DNA from: Leifsonia soli | GTDB taxonomy: Bacteria > Actinomycetota > Actinomycetes > Actinomycetales > Microbacteriaceae | Assembly (NCBI RefSeq): GCF_013408745.1 | Contig: NZ_JACCBJ010000001.1 | Span: 2,666,001-2,730,000 of the forward strand | Length of the DNA: 64,000 bases | Reading direction: 5' to 3' | In this document: positions 50,175 to 59,220 of the stretch, one piece after another | Position numbering within the stretch: position 1 is the stretch's first letter | Layout of the letters: each line of letters opens with the position of its first letter | Translations under genes and position numbers: made by a program | Notes under the pieces: model-generated | The model's database searches: none | What the model saw: only the letters and a program-made list of their open reading frames with translations | Told to the model about the DNA's origin: nothing

Positions 50175-51112
50175 GCCGCTGCCAGCTCCGCCCACAGCTC
50201 CTCCGGAATCGGCGCCGTCTCGGAGCGGGCGAACGCCGCGACCTCGTCCGGTGTCCGTGCGCCGATCACGACGCCCTCGACACCGGGCCGGCGGAGGGGA
50301 TAGCGCGCCGCGGCGTCGGCGAGCGTGACGCCGCGGTCCCTGCAGATGTCCCGCAGCCGCAGGGCTCGGTCCCGCATCTCCGGCGTCGCCTGCCGGTAGT
50401 CGAAGAAGGGCGTGCCCTCGGGGTCGGCGAGGATGCCCGAGTTGAAGACCCCGGCCGCGATCACGCCGACGCCGCGCTCCGCCGCAGCCGGCAGCAGCTC
50501 GGCCTCGGCGGATCGGTCGAGCAGGGTGATCCGGCCGGCGATCATCACGACATCGAGCCCCGCCTCGCGCACGAGGCGCGTCAGCGGCCCCGGCCACACC
50601 ATCCCGGCCCCGATCGCGCGGACGACGCCCTGCTCGCGGAGCGCGACCATGGCCGGGATCGTGACACGGAGGGCCTCGTCGATGTCCATCGGGTCGTGGA
50701 GGTGGAGCAGATCGATGCGGTCGGTGCCGAGGCGCAGCAGGCTGCCTTCGACACTGCGGAGCACGCCGTCGGCACTGAGATCGCCGACGGTGTCGACACC
50801 GGTCGCCCCGGCCGCGACGGACGCCCCGGCGGAGTCGACGATCCGGCGGCCGACCTTGGTCGCTATCGATACGGAGTCCCGGTCGACGCCGCGGAGTGCG
50901 CGGCCCAGGCGGAGCTCGCTCGCCCCGGCACCGTAGTGCGGAGCGGTGTCGAAGAAGCGGATGCCGTGGGCGAGCGCCGCCCGGACCGTCGCCGTCGCGT
51001 CCTCGTCCGCGACCTCCGTGTAGAGGTTGCCGATCGGCGCGCAGCCGAGCCCGAATGTCCCCGAGGCTCCCGGCGTCGCCGTCAGAGGGCCAACGGCTGG
51101 GCGGAACGCCAC
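50171..51112 (-). CDS. Aldo/keto reductase (L-fucose/D-threo-aldose dehydrogenase-like)
   Basis: 313 residues. Tetrad residues are in FFDTAPHYG (Asp, Tyr), SIATKVGR (Lys) and LLHLHDP (His). The AKR branch with this HLHDP motif includes aldose 1-dehydrogenases that make aldonolactones, which fits the lactonase-like gene next door. The GTG at 51112 has AGGAG eight bases upstream and lies inside the end of the RraA-like gene (31-base overlap). Confidence 0.82.
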   Translation of the reverse strand: MAFRPAVGPLTATPGASGTFGLGCAPIGNLYTEVADEDATATVRAALAHGIRFFDTAPHYGAGASELRLGRALRGVDRDSVSIATKVGRRIVDSAGASVAAGATGVDTVGDLSADGVLRSVEGSLLRLGTDRIDLLHLHDPMDIDEALRVTIPAMVALREQGVVRAIGAGMVWPGPLTRLVREAGLDVVMIAGRITLLDRSAEAELLPAAAERGVGVIAAGVFNSGILADPEGTPFFDYRQATPEMRDRALRLRDICRDRGVTLADAAARYPLRRPGVEGVVIGARTPDEVAAFARSETAPIPEELWAELAAA

Positions 51113-51873
51113 TGCTCGTACTCCTGTCGCGTGTCGGGCGTGAGCGGGTAGTAGTCGCTCAGGCGCGCCCCTTCGTCGAGGCGGTGGCGGCTGAAGATCT
51201 CCCACTCCTCGTGGTCGCGGGCGGCTTCGATCACGTCGGCGGACATCGCCTGGGGGACGATCACCGGTCCGTCGTCGTCCGCGATCACGACATCGCCCGG
51301 CATGCAGAGCGCGCCTCCCACCGCGACCGGGACGTCGTACCCCCACGGGAACAGCTCCGTCTGCGAGGCGTAGTGCGGTGTCGTGCCCGTCGACCAGACC
51401 GGCAGGCCGAGTTCGCGGATGCGTCCGGCGTCGCGGATGCGGCCGTCGACCACGATTCCGGCGCCGCCCTTGCGCAGGAAGTACCGGGCGAGGATGTCGC
51501 CGATGCACCCCGAGAACCGGCTGCCGTACGCCTGGATGACCAGCACGTCGCCCGGCTTCACCTCTTCCAGGACGGCCCAGAGTGCGGTGTGGCGCTCGAC
51601 GTACTCCTGCCCCAGACCGGACGCGAGGTCCTCCCGCTGCGGCATGAACTGGAGGGTGATGGCCGACCCGACGACCCGCTGGCCCGGGTTCAGGGGAACC
51701 GGTCCGTCGACATACGAACGCGTGATGCCCATCCCGTGCAGCTTGGCGCATGCGGTCGCCGATGTGATGGTGTCGAAGCCGGCGATCGTCTCGGCGTCCG
51801 GGCGCCGGTACGCGCCGCCCCGGACGGGGAGCGTGAAGTCGGGGTGCGGGAGCGTGCCCGGGAGGTCGGTCAT
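51082..51873 (-). CDS. RraA-family protein (HMG/CHA-aldolase-like)
   Basis: 263 residues. The RraA core is present: GDVLVIQAYGS, then GGAGIVVDGRIRDAGRIRELGLPVW-type stretch (quoted in part as VVDGRIRD) with the Arg and Asp that bind pyruvate and the divalent metal in family aldolases, and GDVVIADDDGPVIVP. In catabolic operons such proteins act as 4-hydroxy-4-methyl-2-oxoglutarate aldolase-like lyases or sugar-acid dehydratase/aldolases rather than RNase regulators. GAAGGAAC precedes the ATG, which overlaps the stop of the 653-residue protein (ATGA). Confidence 0.83.
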   Translation of the reverse strand: MTDLPGTLPHPDFTLPVRGGAYRRPDAETIAGFDTITSATACAKLHGMGITRSYVDGPVPLNPGQRVVGSAITLQFMPQREDLASGLGQEYVERHTALWAVLEEVKPGDVLVIQAYGSRFSGCIGDILARYFLRKGGAGIVVDGRIRDAGRIRELGLPVWSTGTTPHYASQTELFPWGYDVPVAVGGALCMPGDVVIADDDGPVIVPQAMSADVIEAARDHEEWEIFSRHRLDEGARLSDYYPLTPDTRQEYEQWRSAQPLAL

Positions 51874-53831
51874 GGTTGTTCCTTCGTGTGTTCGATCCGG
51901 TCGAGGTCCGCAGCACCGCGATGGCGGGCGGGAGAGGGCGATGGCGCGGTGATCAGCTCCAGCTGGAGTCGGTGCGCCGGCGGCAGGACCACCTCGACGC
52001 CGTCGGCGTCGGTATCGGTGTCCGTGTCGGTGTCGATGTGCCGCTCGACCACGGTGCCCCGTGTCGCCGCGTATGCCGTGCTCGGGCCGGGGTAGTCGGC
52101 GCCCGGTTCGGTGCGGAAGCGCACGCCCGCGAGCCGGGCGGTTCCGAACCGGGAGGGCCGGACGATCACCCGGCGGGTGTGCAGCGGCGAGACGTTCACC
52201 AGTTCCAGTCCGATCCGATCCCCGTCGAGGCCGGTCACGAGCGCCGCCACATCGGCGGGCAGCCCGGGGCGCGCGGCGTCCGCATCCTCGTAGTCCACGG
52301 CGACGAACGGCAGACCGCCGTTGTAGAGCACCTGCGGCGCCCCGGAGACCAGCTGGGTCAGCACCTCGGTGACCACCGGGTTCACCCGCTGCCAGAAGTG
52401 GAGGTGCACGGTCGCCGGATCGCTGTCGTCCGCCTGGATCAGTGCGATCCGGCGAGCGACCTGCCCAAGCGCCATGGAGAGCGCCTGCTCGGGATAGTCC
52501 GGGAGGCGGCCGTCGAGGTAGTCCAGCCAGGGCGCTTCGTGCCCGGCCTCGGCCTTGTCGCGGAAGGCCTTCACGGGCCGGCCGCCGGAGGGCAGCCCCG
52601 CCCGCACCCGGTCGAGCCTGGCGCGATCGGCGTCGCTCCGCGACCACCACCACAGCCACGTGGGCAGCTCCAGCGGCATCGGCGCGTAGTCGAACCAGCC
52701 GTCCCGGCCGAATCGGTGCGGCACCAGCAGCGCGGGCTCGTCCGCGTCGGCTCCCAGGCGTGCGAGCCAGCCGCCCTTCAGGCTGTACGGGGTCTCGGCG
52801 ACCGATGCCACCACCGCGTGGTCGAGCACCGTGTCCAGCACCCGCCGCGCGGTGTCGAGCCGGCGGTCGTCGCCGGTGACCAGCGCGGCGTTGAGCCCGG
52901 AGACGACCGTCGCCATCCCGACCGAGGGGAGGCCGTGCGGCCAGGTCCAGCCGTAGTGGCCGCCGAACCACCGCCCTCCGTGCAGGCCGCCGACGGTGCC
53001 GTCCGGCGCGACGTTGTCGGGAACGAGCCCGTCGTTCGCGCGGGCGCGCTCCTCCCATCCTCCGACGTAGCGGTCGATCCAGCCGGCCGCCTCGGGGTCG
53101 CCGTCGTAGAGCCAGCGGTTCGCGACGAGGCTGGTGGCCGCGAGGTCGACCACGACGTCGCCCTGTGCCGCGCGCTGCATCGCCTCGCCCATCGCGAGCG
53201 CCTTCGCCGGATCGGCGAGGTCGTCCCAGCTCTCGATGCCCGGGACGTCCTCGAGCGGCAACCCGTATCGCCGCATCTCGGCGAATGACGCGGAGTACGG
53301 CTGGACGATGTCGTTCAGCCCCGGGCGCGCGCCGAGCGAACCGTTGTGGGGCGCACGGATGATGTTGCGCTCCCGGTCGTAGTTGCCGGCGGCCGGGTCG
53401 GTGTAGAGCTCGGCGAACCGCCGGGCGCGCCGCGCGAAGGCGACGTCGCCGGGGTCGGCGGCGCACAGCCCGTAGAAGAACAGGAGCGACTCCCCCTGGT
53501 GGAACCAGTCGTACCCGTTCTCGTACTCGTCGGTCAGCATCCCGGCGGACTCGAGCTGCGCGGTGACGCCCTCCCAGTGGCGTTTCGCCGCGGCGAGCAC
53601 CTCGTCGCTTCCGCCCAGCAGGTAGAAGGCCGGCCAGTTGAAGAACGGCTCGTAGAGGTCGTCGACGCCGTCGCGGTCGGTGAAGACGGCGGGGAACCGG
53701 ATGCCTCCGTCCTCCCGCGTGTAGCGTCGCGAGAACAGGCGCCAGCCGTCCTCGATGTCGGCGAAGAGCCGGCGTTCGAGCACCGCCCAGGCCGGGACGG
53801 CGTCGAGCGGCACTCCTCGGATGATCTCCAC
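51870..53831 (-). CDS. Predicted alpha/alpha-barrel protein of unknown function, carbohydrate locus
   Basis: 653 residues, no signal peptide or membrane segment. The first ~430 residues are helix-rich with conserved aromatic patches (NGYDWFHQGESLLFFYGL, WFGGHYGWTWPHGLP, ELPTWLWWWSRS) like the substrate clefts of alpha/alpha-toroid glycosidases. A C-terminal beta-rich region follows and contains a DTDTDTDTDAD stretch from a hexamer repeat. It may be a glycoside hydrolase of a GH154-like or related family; no motif proves it. The GTG start is preceded by AAAGG. It lies two bases after the MalG-type gene in a coupled operon, so it probably acts on the imported oligosaccharide. Confidence 0.6.
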   Translation of the reverse strand: MEIIRGVPLDAVPAWAVLERRLFADIEDGWRLFSRRYTREDGGIRFPAVFTDRDGVDDLYEPFFNWPAFYLLGGSDEVLAAAKRHWEGVTAQLESAGMLTDEYENGYDWFHQGESLLFFYGLCAADPGDVAFARRARRFAELYTDPAAGNYDRERNIIRAPHNGSLGARPGLNDIVQPYSASFAEMRRYGLPLEDVPGIESWDDLADPAKALAMGEAMQRAAQGDVVVDLAATSLVANRWLYDGDPEAAGWIDRYVGGWEERARANDGLVPDNVAPDGTVGGLHGGRWFGGHYGWTWPHGLPSVGMATVVSGLNAALVTGDDRRLDTARRVLDTVLDHAVVASVAETPYSLKGGWLARLGADADEPALLVPHRFGRDGWFDYAPMPLELPTWLWWWSRSDADRARLDRVRAGLPSGGRPVKAFRDKAEAGHEAPWLDYLDGRLPDYPEQALSMALGQVARRIALIQADDSDPATVHLHFWQRVNPVVTEVLTQLVSGAPQVLYNGGLPFVAVDYEDADAARPGLPADVAALVTGLDGDRIGLELVNVSPLHTRRVIVRPSRFGTARLAGVRFRTEPGADYPGPSTAYAATRGTVVERHIDTDTDTDTDADGVEVVLPPAHRLQLELITAPSPSPARHRGAADLDRIEHTKEQP

Positions 53832-53833
53832 GG

Positions 53834-54790
53834 TCAGCCTTTCGTCGCTCCGGCGACCAGGCCGCCGATGATGTGCCGTTGCATGATGATGAAGAAGACG
53901 ACGATCGGCGCGATCGCCAGCAGCAGCGTCGGGAACACCACGGTGTAGTCCGTGGAGAACTCGCCGACGGCCGCGTAGACGCCTGTCGTGACCGTGTAGA
54001 TCCCGGAGCCGGGCCCCAGGATGATCTGCGGACTGACGAAGTCGTTCCACACCCCGATCGAGTTGAGGACGACGACCGTCGCCACCACGGGCCGCATGAT
54101 CGGGAAGACGCACGACCAGAAGATCCGGATGCGACCCGCCCCGTCGAGGGCCGCCGCCTCGTCGATGTCCCGCGGGACCGTGCGCAGGTACGCGCTGAAC
54201 AGGAAGATCGTGACGGGGAGCGTCGCCGCCGTCTCGAACAGGATGAAGCCGGGGATGGTGTTGATGAGACCGAGCACCCGCAGCACGAACACGACCGGGA
54301 TCAGCGTGACCTGGCCGGGGATGAACAGTCCGGAGACGAAGAGCAGCAGCAGCGCCATGTGCCACTTCCTGCGTCCCCGGGCGATCACGTACGCGACCGG
54401 CGCGGAGAGCAGGATGCAGAACAGGTTCACGAGGGCCACGAACAGCAGGGTGATGCCGTACGCCGCGATGACGTTGAACTTGCTGCTGGTGATCGCGTTC
54501 CAGAGGAACTCGAACGTGAAGGTGCCCGGCGAGATCTCCAGCGGGTGCCGCACGATCTCCTCCTGCGGCTTGAAGGCGCTGATCACCAGCACGTACAGCG
54601 GCACCAGCATGACGAGGGCCGTCGCGCCGAGCGCGATCCAGCGCACGACGGCGGCGAGCGGCGAGCGGCGCTCGCTCGCCGCGGTGCGCGAGCGCCGGCG
54701 GGGGGTCCGTGCGCCGGGGCGTGACGGCTCCGGACCGGCGAGGAGCGCCTCGGCGCCGAGGTTCGGCGTGTCCTGAAGGGGTGTCGTCAT
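53834..54790 (-). CDS. Sugar ABC importer permease, MalG type
   Basis: 318 residues: a 45-residue cytoplasmic Arg/Pro-rich tail, then six membrane segments and the EAA loop (DEAAALDGAGRIRIFWSCVFP, read as DEAAALDGAGRIRIF). Motif order and the PVTIFLFSAYLRTVPRDI stretch are typical of CUT1 MalG permeases. The ATG overlaps the MalF-type stop (TGATG). Confidence 0.9.
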   Translation of the reverse strand: MTTPLQDTPNLGAEALLAGPEPSRPGARTPRRRSRTAASERRSPLAAVVRWIALGATALVMLVPLYVLVISAFKPQEEIVRHPLEISPGTFTFEFLWNAITSSKFNVIAAYGITLLFVALVNLFCILLSAPVAYVIARGRRKWHMALLLLFVSGLFIPGQVTLIPVVFVLRVLGLINTIPGFILFETAATLPVTIFLFSAYLRTVPRDIDEAAALDGAGRIRIFWSCVFPIMRPVVATVVVLNSIGVWNDFVSPQIILGPGSGIYTVTTGVYAAVGEFSTDYTVVFPTLLLAIAPIVVFFIIMQRHIIGGLVAGATKG

Positions 54791-55737
54791 CAGTCGGTCA
54801 CCTTCCGTTCTGCGCCGCGGCGGGCGAAGGTCACCGCGAGCCCGATCGCCGCGGTGATGACCAGCAGCACCACCGACTGCGCGGCGCCGAGCCCGAGCCG
54901 CGACTGGGCGAACGAGTCCTTGAGGATCTGGTAGACGATGGTCTGCGTGGATGCGGCGGGTCCGCCGTCCGTCAGAGCGAGCACGACGTCGTAGACCTTC
55001 AGCAGCCCGACCAGCGTGAGCACCAGGTTCACGGTGACCACCGGCGCGATCATGGGGACGGTGACGCTGCGGAACTGCTGCCAGCGGCTCGCTCCGTCGA
55101 CGGTCGCCGCCTCGTAGTACTCCGTCGGGACCGACTTGATCCCGGCGATGTAGAGGATCATGTTGAACCCGAAGTGCGCCCACACGATGGTCAGGATGAC
55201 GGTCGCCTTCGCGAACGACGGGTCGGTCAGGAACGGCACGGGAGGCACGCCGACCGCCCCGAGCAGGCCGTTGACCGCCCCATGTGGCGAGAGCAGCGCC
55301 GACCACAGGAATCCGATGATCAGCGCGCTGATGATGTACGGGTAGAAGAAGATCGTGCGAAGGACCGTGTTCGCCCGGCCCGGCCCCGAGATCAGCGCGG
55401 CGAGCGCCAGCCCGACGGCGTTGCACAGGATCGTCCCCGTCACCGCGATGACCGCGGTGAAGACGGCCGCGTCGATCGTGCGCGGATTGCGGAAGGCGAA
55501 GCGGTAGTTCTCGAACCCGATGAAGTCGAACCGGAGGCTGTACCCGTTCCAGTCGGTCAGGCTCAGCACGAACGCGAGGATCATCGGCACGATGAACATC
55601 GCGATGAACACGATGACCGCGGGAGCCGCCATCACCACGCCGGCGAGCCGGTCGCCCCAGCGGGCGCTGGGGCGACGGCTCCCGGCGTCGCGCGCACCCG
55701 CCAGCAGGGAGGTGGACGCCACGTTGTCGGTCAGCAT
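54790..55737 (-). CDS. Sugar ABC importer permease, MalF type
   Basis: 315 residues with six membrane segments and the EAA loop (YYEAATVDGASRWQQFRSVTVP read as YYEAATVDGASRW). CUT1 family, partner of the MalG-type subunit. Starts ten bases after the binding-protein stop. No ATPase gene is in the operon; a shared MsiK-type ATPase encoded elsewhere is the norm in actinobacteria. Confidence 0.9.
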   Translation of the reverse strand: MLTDNVASTSLLAGARDAGSRRPSARWGDRLAGVVMAAPAVIVFIAMFIVPMILAFVLSLTDWNGYSLRFDFIGFENYRFAFRNPRTIDAAVFTAVIAVTGTILCNAVGLALAALISGPGRANTVLRTIFFYPYIISALIIGFLWSALLSPHGAVNGLLGAVGVPPVPFLTDPSFAKATVILTIVWAHFGFNMILYIAGIKSVPTEYYEAATVDGASRWQQFRSVTVPMIAPVVTVNLVLTLVGLLKVYDVVLALTDGGPAASTQTIVYQILKDSFAQSRLGLGAAQSVVLLVITAAIGLAVTFARRGAERKVTD

Positions 55738-55747
55738 CGGTCGGAGC

Positions 55748-57007
55748 TCAGTGGGCGTTCGCGGTGAACCAGTCGTCCATCGCCTTGTTCACATCGGCGG
55801 CGGACGTCCCGCCCAGGAGCGCCTGGGTCTGTGCGTTGATCTCCGTCGAGTAGCCGGTCGGAAGCGTCCTCTCGCCGTAGCCCTGGCCGGTCGGCGTGTA
55901 GGCGGAGTCCGGGGTGTCGGTGACGATCTTCAGCAGCTCGGCGCCGAGGTCGCCCATCTCGTAGTCGTATCCGGCCCGGTAGTTGCCGTCGACCTTCAGC
56001 TGGTCGAGGATGGCGGTCTTGTCGGTCACCAGGTACTTGACGAGTTCGGCCGCGGCGTCCTGGTGCTTCGACTCCTTCATGATCACGTACGGGCTCGCGA
56101 TGTTGGCCCCCATGGCCGGCTGTTTCGTGCCGGAGAAGGCGGGCGCCCGGAACACCCCGATGTTCGCCGGGGACTTCGCGGCGGCCTCGCTCGCGACGAA
56201 CCAGCTGCCCATGGGATAGAGGGCGGCTTTGCCGGAGAGGAAGTTCTGCTCGGCGTCGGCGTACTTGATCCCGAGGGCGTCGTCGTTCACGTAGCCCTTC
56301 GCGATCCAGTCGGCGTACTCGCGGACGGAGTCGCCGTAGGTCTTGCTGAACGTCAGCGTGCCGTCGCTCATCTTCTGGTACCAGTCGTGGTTGTCGGCGA
56401 TGACGGTCGGCAGCGCGACGGTCTGGAGTGCATAGCTCGACATCCAGTCCCCACCGGTCTGGATGCCCGTCCAGCCGGCCTTCTTGAGCTTCGCGAGGTC
56501 GTCGGACAGCTGCTCGACCGTCGTGGGCGTCTCGGTGATGCCCGCGGCGGCGAAGGCGTCCTTGTTGTAGAACCACAGGCTCTGCACCTGCAGCCCGATG
56601 CCGGCCATGTAGTACTTGCCGTCGATCGTGTACTGCTCGGCAAGCGGAGCCGTGGTCGCCCAGTCGTACTTCGACAGGTCGACGAGTTCGGGGGCGAGCT
56701 CGGTGGAGGGCGGCAGCGACTCGACGACGTCGGGCGCCTCGCCCGCTGCCAGGAGACGCGGCACCGCCGCGGCGACACCCTCCGCCCCGGGGTTCTGGAT
56801 CTTCACGTCGATGTCGGGGTGGGCCTTCTCGAACGGCTTGACGAGCGCGTTCCACCAGTCCTCGGTGAGATTCGGGGTCACGTTGACGAGCAGGCTGACG
56901 GTCTGCTTTCCGCCGCTCTGCGCCGCCCCTCCGGTCGCGCAGCCGCTCAGCCCCAGGCCGATGGCAGCGAGCGCGCCGACCGCGATCAGTGTTCGCCTCT
57001 TGATCAT
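55748..57007 (-). CDS. Sugar ABC importer substrate-binding lipoprotein (SBP family 1)
   Basis: 419 residues with signal peptide and lipobox LSGC (about residues 20-23). The CUT1 binding-protein fold is evident from AAAVPRLLAAGEAPDVV and the GSWFVASEA segment. It is the first gene of a seven-gene minus-strand operon (binding protein, MalF, MalG, 653-residue protein, RraA-like, aldo/keto reductase, amidohydrolase). AGGAGAGG precedes the ATG. The promoter carries GCGATTATCGATTAT. Ligand probably an oligosaccharide released by the lyase-like proteins. Confidence 0.9.
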   Translation of the reverse strand: MIKRRTLIAVGALAAIGLGLSGCATGGAAQSGGKQTVSLLVNVTPNLTEDWWNALVKPFEKAHPDIDVKIQNPGAEGVAAAVPRLLAAGEAPDVVESLPPSTELAPELVDLSKYDWATTAPLAEQYTIDGKYYMAGIGLQVQSLWFYNKDAFAAAGITETPTTVEQLSDDLAKLKKAGWTGIQTGGDWMSSYALQTVALPTVIADNHDWYQKMSDGTLTFSKTYGDSVREYADWIAKGYVNDDALGIKYADAEQNFLSGKAALYPMGSWFVASEAAAKSPANIGVFRAPAFSGTKQPAMGANIASPYVIMKESKHQDAAAELVKYLVTDKTAILDQLKVDGNYRAGYDYEMGDLGAELLKIVTDTPDSAYTPTGQGYGERTLPTGYSTEINAQTQALLGGTSAADVNKAMDDWFTANAH

Positions 57008-57049
57008 CGTTGATCCTCTCCTGCGCACGACCTCCGTGGCGCGGTCGCT

Positions 57050-57067
57050 ACGATAATCGATAATCGC
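57050..57067 (-). promoter_or_regulatory. Operator GCGATTATCGATTAT at the importer operon promoter
   Basis: On the minus strand GCGATTATCGATTAT (57067-57053) overlaps a probable -10 TATCGT (57055-57050), 43 bases before the ATG. It is identical to the site at 47971-47985. The rest of the 57008-57158 gap holds small GC hairpins (CCCCTG/CAGGGG at 57105-57118 and GGCCG/CGGCC near 57141) after the upstream regulator gene. Confidence 0.65.
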
Positions 57068-57158
57068 TTATGGCGCAACGATGCGTCGTTCATCGCCGAA
57101 GGAACCCCTGGTCAGGGGCGAGGAATCAGGGCAGGTGCCGCGGCCGGTCCGGCCGGAA

Positions 57159-57911
57159 TCAGCGCACGCCGACGTAGAACCGCGACTCATCGCTGCGGTG
57201 CAGCGCGTGGTAGTACTCGAACGGCACGCCGTCCTCGTCCCACGCGACCGAGACGATGTCGAGGGCCGGGGCACCGGCGGGCAGCTCGAGCAGCGACGCC
57301 TCCTCCGGCGAGGGGATGATCGCCTTGAGCCACCGGTCGGCTCCTGCCGGCGCGACCCCGTAGGTGCGGCGCAGGTGGTCGTAGAGCGACCGGTTCTCGA
57401 GGTGGGCCTTGAGCAACCCGGCGAACCGGTCGCGCGGCAGGGTCGTCTGCACCAGCAGCCACGGCGTGCCGTCGACCGTTCGCAGCCGGCGCATCCGGAT
57501 GACGGCCGTACCCTCCGGGACGCGCAGGGCGGCGGCCTCCTGCTCGTCCGCCTCCCCGTCGTCGAGCGAGAGGATGCGGGTCGCGACCGTTCGCCCCGTT
57601 CCCGCGAGGTCCTCCGAGGAGCCCGCGTTCGATCCGATGAACGAGAGGTCGCGTCGGGGCGGCGCGACGAACGAGCCCTTGGCGCGGATCTTGTAGATCT
57701 GGCCGCGGCGGACCAGTTCGGCCAGCGCCTCCCGGACCACCGTGCGCGAGACGCCGTACCGGTCGATGAGGTCGGCTTCGGAGGGGAGGGCCTGGTCGGG
57801 TGCGAGCACGCCGCTCTCTATCGCGTCGCGCAGCACGGCGACGAGCTGCTGCCAGAGCGGTTCTTTCGCGTCCCGGTCGAGCCGCGCGTCGCTCAGTGCA
57901 GTGGCGGGCAT
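57159..57911 (-). CDS. GntR-family regulator, HutC (UTRA) subfamily
   Basis: 250 residues: winged helix at about 15-80 (LPSEADLIDRYGVSRTVVREAL read as GVSRTVVREAL) and a C-terminal UTRA domain that binds a sugar phosphate or similar ligand. GAAGGGGG places the start at the ATG 57911; an upstream GTG at 57965 is in frame but has no ribosome site. It is divergent from the Lsr/Rbs-type importer operon with a clear operator between, so it is the probable local repressor. Confidence 0.85.
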   Translation of the reverse strand: MPATALSDARLDRDAKEPLWQQLVAVLRDAIESGVLAPDQALPSEADLIDRYGVSRTVVREALAELVRRGQIYKIRAKGSFVAPPRRDLSFIGSNAGSSEDLAGTGRTVATRILSLDDGEADEQEAAALRVPEGTAVIRMRRLRTVDGTPWLLVQTTLPRDRFAGLLKAHLENRSLYDHLRRTYGVAPAGADRWLKAIIPSPEEASLLELPAGAPALDIVSVAWDEDGVPFEYYHALHRSDESRFYVGVR

Positions 57912-57988
57912 CCCATCCCCCTTCGATCCGCCGGCTCCCTCGTCGGCTCGGCCCTCGCTTGACACTCCGTCAGGCTACTGTCTAAGGT

Positions 57989-58030
57989 CTTGTCACTACA
58001 AGCTTGTCATGATGAGTTAGACGTGACAAG
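57989..58030. promoter_or_regulatory. GntR operator cluster in the divergent promoter
   Basis: CTTGTCAC (57989-57996) and GTGACAAG (58023-58030) form an inverted repeat. Between them is the perfect palindrome ACAAGCTTGT (57998-58007) sharing the TTGT half-site. Three related half-sites within 42 bases suggest cooperative binding by the HutC-type regulator. Confidence 0.65.
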
Positions 58031-58107
58031 TTGACCGAAAGCAAGCACCTGGCAGTCCCCGAACACGACCCGTTTCGCAGAGAAGCGAAACCCCTGGAGG
58101 CAGAACA

Positions 58108-59187
58108 ATGTCGTTTGAATCCTGGCGCCGCATCGGCGTCGTCGCCGCCGTCGCGGCGGCCCTCACCCTGACCGGCTGCTCGGCCGGCGCGGCCGGAGAC
58201 GGCGGAGACGGAGCGGGCAAGACGTCCGGCATCTCCGTCGCGCTGAGCAACGGCTTCGTCAACGGCTGGCGGCTCACCCTGATCGACAAGTTCGAGAAGG
58301 AGGCCGACAAGCTCAAGAAGGACGGGGTCGTCTCCAAGTACACGACCGTCAACGCGCCCGGCGAGAACAGCGCGACCGAGCAGGCGTCCCAGATCCGCAG
58401 CCTGGTGCTGCAGAAGCCCGACATGCTCATCGTCATCCCCGCGTCCTCCACCGCCCTCGTTCCGGCCGTGGAGGAGGCCTGCACGGCCGGCATCACGGTG
58501 CTCGTGCTCGACGCCGACATGAAGGCGCCGTGCGCGCACATCGTCCGCAACGACTACGCCAAGTGGGGCGAGGTCTCCCTCGTCCCCGCTCTGAAGGCGA
58601 TCGACGGCAAGGGCGACATCATCATCAACCGCGGCGTGATCGGCTCGCAGCCCGAGGAGGAGTTCAACAAGCGTCAGCACGAGATCCTCAAGGAGTACCC
58701 GGACGTCAAGGTCGCCGCAGAAGTCAACGGCTACTGCGACGGATCGACCGCCCAGAAGGAGATCGTGTCGGTGCTCGGCTCGCTGCCGCCGATCGCGGCC
58801 GTGCCCGGCTGCATCGGTGGGATGGGCGTCGTCCAGGCGTTCGAGTCGGCCGGCCGGCCGGACCCGGTCGTCGTCTTCGACACCGACGGGAAGTCGCTGA
58901 AGTTCTGGAAGGACAGCGGCATCACGAACGGCTCATTCGCTGCGCTGACCGACCCGGGGCAGGGCGTCGCCGCCCTCTACGTCGGCCTCGAGCTCCTCGC
59001 CGGCAAGAAGGTCCCGTCGACCGTCGTGCTCCCGCTGCTGGAGATCGGACAGGACGACCTCGACTACTGGGCGGGCAAGCTCTCCGCCGACGAGTACGCC
59101 GCGTACCCGTGGGACAAGAAGAGCGTCGACGCCGCCATCGCGGCCGTCGCGGACGGCAAGGACGCCGAGGCGCCCGCGCTCAACTAG
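58108..59187 (+). CDS. Sugar ABC importer substrate-binding lipoprotein (RbsB/LsrB-like)
   Basis: 359 residues, lipobox LTGC at about 21-24. The periplasmic-binding fold of CUT2 importers is seen in ISVALSNGFVNGWR, the IPASSTALVPAVEEA stretch and the C-terminal GVAALYVGLELLAGKKVPS. Four Cys in the mature protein could pair. TGGAGG precedes the ATG. First gene of an operon running to the window end; ligand probably a pentose, polyol or similar small sugar. Confidence 0.9.
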   Translation: MSFESWRRIGVVAAVAAALTLTGCSAGAAGDGGDGAGKTSGISVALSNGFVNGWRLTLIDKFEKEADKLKKDGVVSKYTTVNAPGENSATEQASQIRSLVLQKPDMLIVIPASSTALVPAVEEACTAGITVLVLDADMKAPCAHIVRNDYAKWGEVSLVPALKAIDGKGDIIINRGVIGSQPEEEFNKRQHEILKEYPDVKVAAEVNGYCDGSTAQKEIVSVLGSLPPIAAVPGCIGGMGVVQAFESAGRPDPVVVFDTDGKSLKFWKDSGITNGSFAALTDPGQGVAALYVGLELLAGKKVPSTVVLPLLEIGQDDLDYWAGKLSADEYAAYPWDKKSVDAAIAAVADGKDAEAPALN

Positions 59188-59220
59188 CGCGAAGCGACCG
59201 GCGAGTTCGAAGGAGCATCG

